Shown here in pieces: positions 56,351 through 64,000 of a stretch of 64,000 nucleotides of DNA. Source of the stretch: Litoditis marina. Lineage: Eukaryota > Nematoda > Chromadorea > Rhabditida > Rhabditidae. The translations under genes were made by a program, and so were the position numbers. Within the stretch, counting starts at the first letter, position 1. The number at the start of each line of letters is the position of its first letter. The notes beneath the pieces are model-generated. The model worked only from the letters and a program-made list of their open reading frames with translations. It had not been told where the DNA came from and did no database searches. The stretch lies in assembly GCA_964036275.1 (NCBI GenBank), contig OZ038437.1, forward strand, positions 12,952,638 to 13,016,637, written 5' to 3'.

Positions 56351-56794
56351 CGTCAGGTTGGAGAGGTTTTTTTTAGAAACGTTAGTTCATGTAAGAGTCA
56401 CGTGGGACGTGTGAGATCATTAAGAAGTTTTTGAGTGGTAAGCTCAGGTGAGATGTTAACACGCATTTATAATTTTATCTACATTCAAATCAACTTTCTA
56501 ATATCAGCAGTTGTACAGTTCACGTTACCGAATTTTGATGTGTTTCACTAACAAACAGTATAGTGGTCGCTCTGGGAATTTAAGTTGAAACGTCATCTGT
56601 TCCTTTATTATGCTGTGTCTGTAGTTTGCTCCAGCTGCTTTCCATTGATTATGTGCCGCATTCTACAGATCAAACTACATAGATTTGGTTACCCGGCCAT
56701 TAGTTCATTCTTCTTTTTTTACTTAACCTAAGAATTTCCACGTGATCGGCAACGCTGAAAAAACTAAAAAGCACGTTGTTTTATGGCTATGGTA

Positions 56795-57235
56795 TATCTG
56801 TTGTTGATAGTACAGTATCGAGTTTCCGCTACTTTTCCGACACCGAAGAAAACTAAAACTACAGTACTCTTTGGGGTTTTCGAACGCCGACGCTAACCGA
56901 ACTTTGTGATTTCTCTTCTTGATAGTACAGTTTCAACTTCTTCATACATTTTTCAAACACAGAAGAAAACTAAAACTACAGTATACTTTGTTGTTTCTGA
57001 ACGTCGACTTTAACCGAACTTCGTTATCAATGTTATGGATTGTTTCACCAACACACAAGAAAACTGAAACTACAGTAATCTTTGTTTTTTCTGAACGTCG
57101 ACTTTAACCGAACCTCGTAATCTATGTTATTGATTGTTTTACCAACACAGAAGAAAACCAAAGCTACAGTATCCCTTCACATTTTCGAACACCTAACCGA
57201 ACTTGGTAATCTTCCTTATCGATCGTATAATCTCG
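56795..57235. repeat. Minisatellite of about 110 bp, four units
   Basis: Units contain AGAAGAAAACTAAAACTACA then TTTCTGAACGTCGACTTTAA and CCGAACTTCG with moderate divergence. No coding potential seen. Confidence 0.75.
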
Positions 57236-57568
57236 TATGTAAGATAGGCGTATGCGCTCGTTTTTTATGAACTATCTGGGTCGGCATCTTTCGATAAAAA
57301 AAGTGCGTTTCAAGTACGAATCTCGTAAACGGTAAACAAATATGCTGAAATGTATCAAATATTTGCAATAATGTGAATTATAGGTGAGTGTAGAACATAT
57401 ATTTCTCTATGTCTCTTATGGCGTTCTAGGTTCTCCACAGACATCATATAAGTAGGGGCTATATTTTGTTACATTACGTTGTTTTTGTAGTCTCATTCTG
57501 TTTCGGCGAAATTTGGGTAATACACTGTGTTCTGAGATCAAACTACAACTTACATGTGGAAATTCTTT

Positions 57569-57766
57569 ATATAGTGGGTGCCAAATTTACAAATTTCTGT
57601 CTCTCGCCGGAATCGAACCTGCGAGCAAAAGATTTGTAGCAGGCCGCTAACCACTGCGCTATTAGAGACGTTATCAGGCAAGCATTCAAATCGAAGACAT
57701 GTGCACGTACACAGCTTAAAGTGAGATATACAGTACCCTCCCGCCTTTCCGTTGGCGACGACTATA
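57569..57766 (-). mobile_element. tRNA-derived SINE, copy 14
   Basis: TATAGTGGGTGCCAAATTTA ... CCGTTGGCGACGACTATA; full length. Confidence 0.92.
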
Positions 57767-57884
57767 AACTCGTTCTGCCGTGAGTTTAATACGTCTTTTT
57801 AACTTTTTTCCTGCCCCCCCCCCTCAATCTACTTTCAGTTAGTTAAAGATCAAATAGAGTTTTATGTTGGACGTATACCGTTGT

Positions 57885-58117
57885 ATAGTCCCGGTCCTTC
57901 CCACTAAGACTTGGCAGCGAGCCAATTCATATTCCAAGCGATTTTTAACCACTTGCAGTTTTCCAATAAACTGCGAATCTCTCTTGGGGTTGTTCAGTTT
58001 CATAACAACAAGTCAATGAAAAAATTCTTCGAAAAACTTATATATGGTCTAATAAATAATCCAAAAATCTTGGCACGATGCCCTATGGGTCTCAGTGGGA
58101 ATGAAACGAACTATACC
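57885..58117. mobile_element. Foldback element, family C, copy 4
   Basis: About 230 bp with inverted ends CCCACTAAGACTTGGCAGC and GGGTCTCAGTGGGAATGA; similar along its length to 13356-13580. Confidence 0.7.
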
Positions 58118-58689
58118 TATTTCTAGTTTCCATCGTTAAATATTCAATATTGCTCTATTATCATCTTTGAAGTTGTCGCTCTGAACCGAAAAAGAACATC
58201 ATCAAATGTTCCTTCATCACTATGTTTTCAATTTCTGAGAACAAATTCACTGTGTTTTCCTCCAAATTTCGTGCATCACTTTTGATTAGAACTACAGTAT
58301 ACCCGGGAAGTACACTAGGGAATGAGGACTTGTTTCGTATACTGTATGTTGAAGTACAGTTTGACAATTGTTCTGTCCCCGACTAATTTAACAATTAAAT
58401 TGTTTTGGATGTCTAGAGCAGAACATATTAGGAAGTACAGAGTAGGAATGCTTGCACCCTCCTTCACTTTTTCGCGTGAACTTTAGTACTTTAGACCGGC
58501 GGAATGTAACAGCAGCGAAATAGCGTATGTTTGAAGAGACGCAGGTTGAGATTTCAAAGTCGGGATGGTCTAGCTCACGCAGTCAGATCAAACACAGCAG
58601 AACAGAGTGTACAGTTTACGCGCAGTTTGGGTAAACTGTTTAAGGCTCAAGAAATCTACTTTAGCGTTGAATCTTTGTGGAAACTGTAG

Positions 58690-58830
58690 GATCAGAACAG
58701 TTCGCGCCTATTTTTTGCGATTAGCAAACTACAAAAGCGAGAGAGCATGAAGGTCAGTGAGACCGCAGACTGTCTGAGACATCTTTATCTATCTGACCTG
58801 CAAATCTCTTGTCAAAAACGGCTCGCTATT
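58690..58830. mobile_element. MITE, family B, copy 7 (decayed)
   Basis: Retains CTACAAAAGCGAGAGAGCAT and ATCTGACCTGCAAATCTC; the ends are degenerate. Confidence 0.55.
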
Positions 58831-58967
58831 TGGCAAGGAGTGATCTGAGCTCTACTAGGTGGCGGGTTCGGCAAGCGACCAGCTTCTCAGCGTATCTTTG
58901 ATCTACACATTCTATTGTATCAGTTTGTGGTTATTACATCCCCTGTTCGACTGGAAACAATTGCGGA

Positions 58968-59164
58968 TATAGTCGTCGCCAACGGAAAGGCGGGAGGGTA
59001 CTGTATATCTTACTTTCTGCTGTGTGCGCACGCATGTCTTTGATTCCAAAGCTTCGCAGTTATGTGCTCTAATAGCGCAGTGGTTAGCCCCCTGCTACAA
59101 CACTTTTGCTAGCAGGTTCGGTTCCGGCAAGAGACAGAAGTTCATAATTTTGGCACGCACTATT
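58968..59164 (+). mobile_element. tRNA-derived SINE, copy 15
   Basis: TATAGTCGTCGCCAACGG start, A box (AATAGCGCAGTGGTTAGC), B box (GGTTCGGTTCC) and TTGGCACGCACTATT end. Confidence 0.9.
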
Positions 59165-59979
59165 GCGAGTGACCCAGTTTGGCATCTCGTCGGTGGAATA
59201 CTCATACACACGGCCTCTGCACAGATGTTACAAGTCCTCCAACTTCCAATTTTTTTGACGACTTTTCTCTAGTTTTCATCACGCACAGAAGAACAAAAAC
59301 TACAGTACCCCAAACGGTGACTACTAGTTTCTATTTTGTGCTTACAGTATACTTTGTTATGACAGTATCACATCGTTTGACATTTGTCTAGTCACCAGAC
59401 TAATTAGTATACTACATAGTTATAATTAACTAAAGAGCAAAACATGTTGTGTATTACAAAGCTGGTGTACTGTAGGAAAAGCATCAGACATAAAATTTGT
59501 CACGTATTCTACAATTGAGCTTCAGTCAAAGATATACTAGGAGTATTTCATGGGTTTAACTTCTGATGTGTTTGGCTAGTAGTACTCATAGTTATAATTA
59601 ACCGAGACGCAAAACATGTTGTGTATTAGGAGTAGGTATTACAAGTCTGGTATACTGTATCGGACTTAACGAATTTCACAAGTAGGGGATGGCGAAATCT
59701 GAGCAGTAGTTTGATCGGTGAGATACGGCAGAATTTCTGACTTACGCCAGAAATAAAGCGGTGACCTAACCACAAACACACCGATATGTCTGATACTTTT
59801 TCGTGTTTTTCCGTGAACGATCTCTACGTATGACAACCAACATTTGGAAAAATCTATACTAGCAGCAAATAGTATAGTCACGTGTGTGAAACGTGAAGGA
59901 ACGTGCGCTTAATCTTTCACGTTTTCAGCTTCTAATAGGTTTTACACGTACGTTAATTGAGTACTACTAAAGATGATGG

Positions 59980-60181
59980 CTAGGGTTGTTAATCGAGTTG
60001 AAAATTTCGAGTTTTTCGAGTTTCGAGTTTTTCGAGTTTTCAAAAATTCGAGTTTTTCGAGTTTCGAGTTTTTCGAGTTCTGAAATTTTCGAGTTTTTCG
60101 AGTTTCGAGTTGAACTCGAAACTCGAAATTTCGAGTTTATTTCGAGTTTTTCGAGTTCGAGTTTATTTTTAACAACCCTAG
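59980..60181. repeat. CGAGTTTT foldback repeat, family G, copy 3
   Basis: Cleanest copy: CTAGGGTTGTTAATCGAGTT at one end and TTTTTAACAACCCTAG at the other, filled with CGAGTTTTT units whose orientation flips near the centre. Confidence 0.85.
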
Positions 60182-61132
60182 TGATGGCCATTCATGAGTT
60201 GTACTCGATGTGTGTGCAGTAGCAATACTCTGGAATGACGATTGAATCGCAGCGGAATCAAACTACACACACAGCAGTACAAAACGAAAAGTACCGTTCA
60301 ATCCCGCGATCCCTTCATACATAGTTATTATACATAGTTATAATTAACCAACTGACAAAACATGTTGTGTATTACCAGTCTGGTGTACTGTAGCGAAATT
60401 GTCAAATGTCACTGCGTGTTACGTCTAAGCCGGCGACTAATATACATCGGTTTCGTAACTATACACTCACTCGTTAATGATTGCAAGTTATATCACCGTT
60501 CATATAAGAAGCCCTAGCAACGAACAAAGCGCATGTAAGCCCTAGGAGATACTGGTATAGGGGATGAGACAATAGTTCTTTCCATTCCTACTGAGACTAG
60601 TACAGTAGGATTAACAAACCTAAAAGCAATTGTCATCCATATATATAGGGCCGACAATTGCTTAGTTGTAATTCGAACACGTTACACGCAGTACATCCTA
60701 TAACAGTACTCATGGGAGTTAGCCGTGGAAAATCTGGTACCAGGCCTTGCGGTAACGAACTCCGGACTAGGTACCCCTCTAAGTCCCATGTTTCGAAAAC
60801 GAAACTTCTTCATCTTTCAACAAAAAATAAAGAAATATATGTATTTAGATCAACTTTTCTCACCAATTTTCATTTTTTCACTCAAAATTTAGTTTTATCC
60901 ACTCGAAACCCCAGTTTTGTCGTGATGAAGACTCAAAAACTGGCGCGTGGCATTGATTCTTCGAGCCGGGCCTGAGCAAATAAGCCACGCCCCCTTATGT
61001 ACCCCTCTAACTACCCCGGGTTTTGTCTGAGTAGGGGCTGGAAGCTCGAACGTGGAAAGAAGTGTCGGAAATCGGCAAGGAGAACAACTCAAAACATCAT
61101 TCGGTCATCAGAGGTAATTGAAAAGTATACAA

Positions 61133-61257
61133 TATACTGTTAGTCATTTTCGCAGTCACGTGAAACATGTTGCACACAGCAGAACTCGGAAACGTGTAAT
61201 GACAAAGAGCTCGATACCTCATTAGAATGCTAACTTTATTCAATTCACTTCTAGTAT
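61133..61257. mobile_element. Palindromic MITE, family D, copy 13
   Basis: ATACTGTTAGTCATTTTCGC start and CACTTCTAGTATA end. Confidence 0.85.
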
Positions 61258-61498
61258 ATAACAATACGAATGAAACAACAAGTAGTTAAACGCCACAGGA
61301 CAAAATCGAACTCGGCTCCAGAAACGCGAAGAGAAAAGCTTTAGCCACTACACCAACTAGCACTGTTTCAATTGTCTGGTATTCTTTTCTCTTTCTGCAA
61401 AAGTTTTGCAAATGGCGTATCTAATTGTACAAGATTGCATTAACGCAGAACTAATAACTTCCGCGTGAGTCTAGCGAAACGAAAAGAAAAACTGCTCA

Positions 61499-61932
61499 TT
61501 ATACTAGAAGTAACACGTAAAGTTGGTGTTCTATTGAGGCATCGTGCACTGATTGATTGATTGATTTATATACATGCAAGCATGTGAGATACATAGAGAA
61601 ACAGAAAGTATATGAAAACCCAACTGAATTTGAGCAAAATGAAAACAATAATCCAAACCATGATGAACAGAATAGTGGACATGGAACGAGCATATATATG
61701 ACTACAGTACAACGATCGACACTTCAATGGGGTTATTATAAATAAACATAGTAAGGTCAGTTACAAGTGCTTTTCCGAAAAATATTTCTTGGCCGCCGCA
61801 AGAGAACTCGAAGTATTTTTGTTCTTGCTGTTTCAAATTATTTGAACCGGCACGAACAGTGTCAATACACGTTTCTGAGTTTTGCTGTGTTCAACATAAT
61901 TTACGTGACGGTACATTTGACTAACAGTATAG
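61499..61932. mobile_element. Palindromic MITE, family D, copy 14, split by an insertion
   Basis: The left half (61499-61552, TATACTAGAAGTAACACGTA) and right half (61865-61932, ending TTGACTAACAGTATA) belong to one element. They are separated by about 310 unrelated bases. Confidence 0.7.
61553..61864 (-). mobile_element. Insertion with a (TGAT)n end, possible non-LTR retroelement tail
   Basis: Begins with four TGAT units on the plus strand, which would be a 3' (ATCA)n tail on the minus strand, as in some RTE/CR1-type elements. No reverse transcriptase domain is present in this short piece. Confidence 0.35.
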
Positions 61933-62177
61933 TTGTGGTAGTTACACGATGTAGTCTGATCAACTACGTATCTTGGAAAGTACATTAATTGGAATTAGCA
62001 AAACTGGTATAACTATATTCCCGGGAAACTTATCAAATCTACGGTCACTTTACTTCCCCCACACTGCGATTACGGTATCTTATCCTTTCTGCTGTGTGGT
62101 GCTGAGTGGGATTTATGATCCCCCAACCAACTGTATTATGCTCATCCACGTAAACATGTTATATGACAACACCGAGC

Positions 62178-62420
62178 TTTTAGTTAATTAAAGGATCGGG
62201 TTACTGTAGCTGCCTACGAAATCGGCAGTTCAGCTACTTACTGACAGATGAGTAGGGATACGTAGCGATTACGAAATACGTAATTCGTACAGTCACCTAC
62301 GCTAGAAAGCGCTTACGAGAGTGAGTTTAGTGTTAAGATACGTATTTAGCTTCTAAAAATAGACATTGGGAGCAATTTCTTCATCTGCGTGCAGGACCAC
62401 CACATATACAACACACCACT
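62178..62420 (-). repeat. Family K element (inverse of part of 40.8-42.6 kb)
   Basis: AAAGGATCGGGTTACTGTAG and the next 100 bases are the inverse of 40840-40925. The remainder contains AATAGACATTGGGAGCAATT, similar to parts of the 41.6-42.5 kb region. Confidence 0.65.
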
Positions 62421-62523
62421 TTCAACTGCATCTTGACGGCTTGACATTAATAATGCCCGAAGTACGTAGATTTCACAAGAAATTTCTCGATTGCCTGTTT
62501 TGGTAAGAAAATAATGAACCGCA

Positions 62524-62720
62524 TATAGTCGTCGCCAACGGGAAGGCGGGAGGGTACTGTATATCTTACTTTCCGCATTGTACGCAAACATGTCTTCGAT
62601 TCCAATACATACCGGTTATGTTCTCCAATGGCGCAATGACTAACGGCCTGCTACGATTATTTTGCTCACAAGTTCGATTCAGGTGAGAGACAGAAATTTA
62701 AATTTGGCACCCACTATACC
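62524..62720 (+). mobile_element. tRNA-derived SINE, copy 16
   Basis: TATAGTCGTCGCCAACGG start and GGCACCCACTATACC end. The tRNA-like boxes are mutated (AATGGCGCAATGACTAAC, AGTTCGATTCA). Confidence 0.85.
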
Positions 62721-62898
62721 GAGATTTCGAGATTGAAAACAGCCTGAAAGTCGTAAGAAACCACTGTAATAAATCGTGTGATAAACGTGATAACTATAGC
62801 ACACCGTCTCTTCAACCATTGATGTTGTCTGTTCCTACCTAATACAGTCCGCATTGAAAGTCACAATCGAGCGCGTTTTCTACAACATCTAAGTTTGA

Positions 62899-63016
62899 AG
62901 TAATTCTAATAGTCACGTGAAGTTAGCATTCTAATGAGGACTCGTGCACTTTGTAATTGGACGTTTCTGAGTTCTGCTGTGTTCAACATGTTTCACGTGC
63001 AATTGACTAACAGTAC
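62899..63016. mobile_element. Palindromic MITE, family D, copy 15
   Basis: AATAGTCACGTGAAGTTAGC ... GCAATTGACTAACAGTA; slightly shortened. Confidence 0.75.
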
Positions 63017-63891
63017 ATATGGTACGATCTAGGCTGTGCGCTATATGCCGCCGATCTCTCTGGTTTTGTAGTTTGATTTTGCTACTTCGCGATCGAATGA
63101 CAAAATCAAACTACAACACAGACTTGGTCCATTTCTATACGTTTTCTGTGAAATATAAGCACCATTATTCCGAAAAGACCTGAGGTTGTAATCGTTTAAC
63201 GTGTTGCATTTTTATGGCGGTTCCAGAAATACCTCTCTTCATTGTACACTGGTACAGAATGAATAAATGAAAATAAAAATACAAAACAAAAGGGTACTAT
63301 TCCCTGAAAAAAAGTGTACTATTCCCTGAAAAAAATCGATAACTATGTTTTCCATATTCTGCAGCAACTGTTGGTTTTGACCATAGGCAGCCGTAACCTC
63401 AGTGGCACTAACGTCCTCTGAAAATTTCACAGTCCCGTGGTTTCCACCTAATTTGTTCAGACTAAATGTAATTGAAACTCTAACTTCATTGATTTCTGCT
63501 GTGTTTTACAGGTGTTTGTCAATTCGACTAGAAATACTCTATTTGCATCACATATCGCAACCTACAAATTGGCAAATTTACGTGAATCACGTTCAACAAT
63601 ATTAACTAAAATATAGTAGTTTTTGATTTTAGTTTACTTTTTCACATTTCACTTTACTTTTTACGTACTTTTTACATTTGTTGGCATACGTTTACTTTTT
63701 GCGTGTAAAACACATGCAATACGAGTTGTATACGTTTATGATAAATTGAACTTGACATGATTATCTTTCTTTTTTCTTCTCAGTCCATACCAATTATTGT
63801 ATCTACTTCTCTATATAACAATTATAACTCAAGAACATGCAAAAAGAAGTGCACAGTTGTTGAGAAATTTATTAACATTCTAAACTGATTA

Positions 63892-64000
63892 TATACTGTT
63901 AGTAAATTGCACAGTCGCGTGAAACATGTTAAACACATCAGAACTCAAAAACGTGAAATAAAAAGTGCACGTTTCGTGTTAGAATGCTAACTTTACGTGA
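63892..64000. mobile_element. Palindromic MITE, family D, copy 16 (cut by window end)
   Basis: ATACTGTTAGTAAATTGCAC start; runs off the window in its second arm. Confidence 0.8.

Larger units (their letters stand above)
60182..64000. other. Repeat-rich stretch at the window end, no gene seen
   Basis: Holds several family D MITEs, a SINE, a family K copy and a probable retroelement tail. No exon chain or domain was recognised on either strand. Confidence 0.5.

Overview
The window is eukaryotic and most likely from a rhabditid nematode (Caenorhabditis-like). Reasons: AT-rich DNA, many short exons with TTTCAG-type acceptors, two typical cuticle collagen genes, and families found in nematodes (an SLC6-type transporter, cysteine dioxygenase, a RING/B-box protein). 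No prokaryotic feature was seen. All gene models were assembled by eye by matching splice sites and reading phase; no alignment was run.

Layout. 0.6-15.3 kb (+): a 21-exon SLC6/SNF-family transporter with very divergent TM1 and TM8; its introns are packed with repeats. 16.2-18.6 kb (+): a cysteine dioxygenase gene whose 3' half is intact and whose 5' half is damaged. 18.6-23.2 kb: no confident gene, only an uncertain set of splice-like blocks. 22.8-30.6 kb: a large inverted duplication carrying two nearly identical cuticle collagen genes, convergent and tail to tail, around a spacer that itself has 15-bp terminal inverted repeats. 33.4-34.3 kb (-): a small two-exon secreted protein. 34.3-44.8 kb: repeat-rich intergenic DNA with a 180-bp tandem array. 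44.8-51.7 kb (-): a 12-exon RING/B-box/coiled-coil protein with SUMO-related motifs and an eight-fold splice-donor array. 51.7-64 kb: no gene recognised, only mobile elements and minisatellites.

The window is rich in short non-autonomous elements: about 16 copies of a tRNA-derived SINE, about 16 copies of a 130-bp palindromic MITE with CACGTG in its arms, 7 copies of a 120-bp foldback MITE, and several other families. Many sit within 10-30 bp of a splice site.

The most unusual theme is repeated tandem duplication of exon/intron boundaries. In every multi-exon gene, at least one exon edge has a partial extra copy, with its splice site, in the neighbouring intron, mostly 60-190 bp away. The extreme case is a 93-bp in-frame unit in the RING/B-box gene that gives eight possible 5' splice sites in one open frame, so donor choice could add blocks of 31 residues.

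The genes do not form an obvious pathway. The collagens and the secreted protein are extracellular, the transporter is a membrane protein, cysteine dioxygenase is cytosolic, and the RING protein is probably nuclear or cytosolic.
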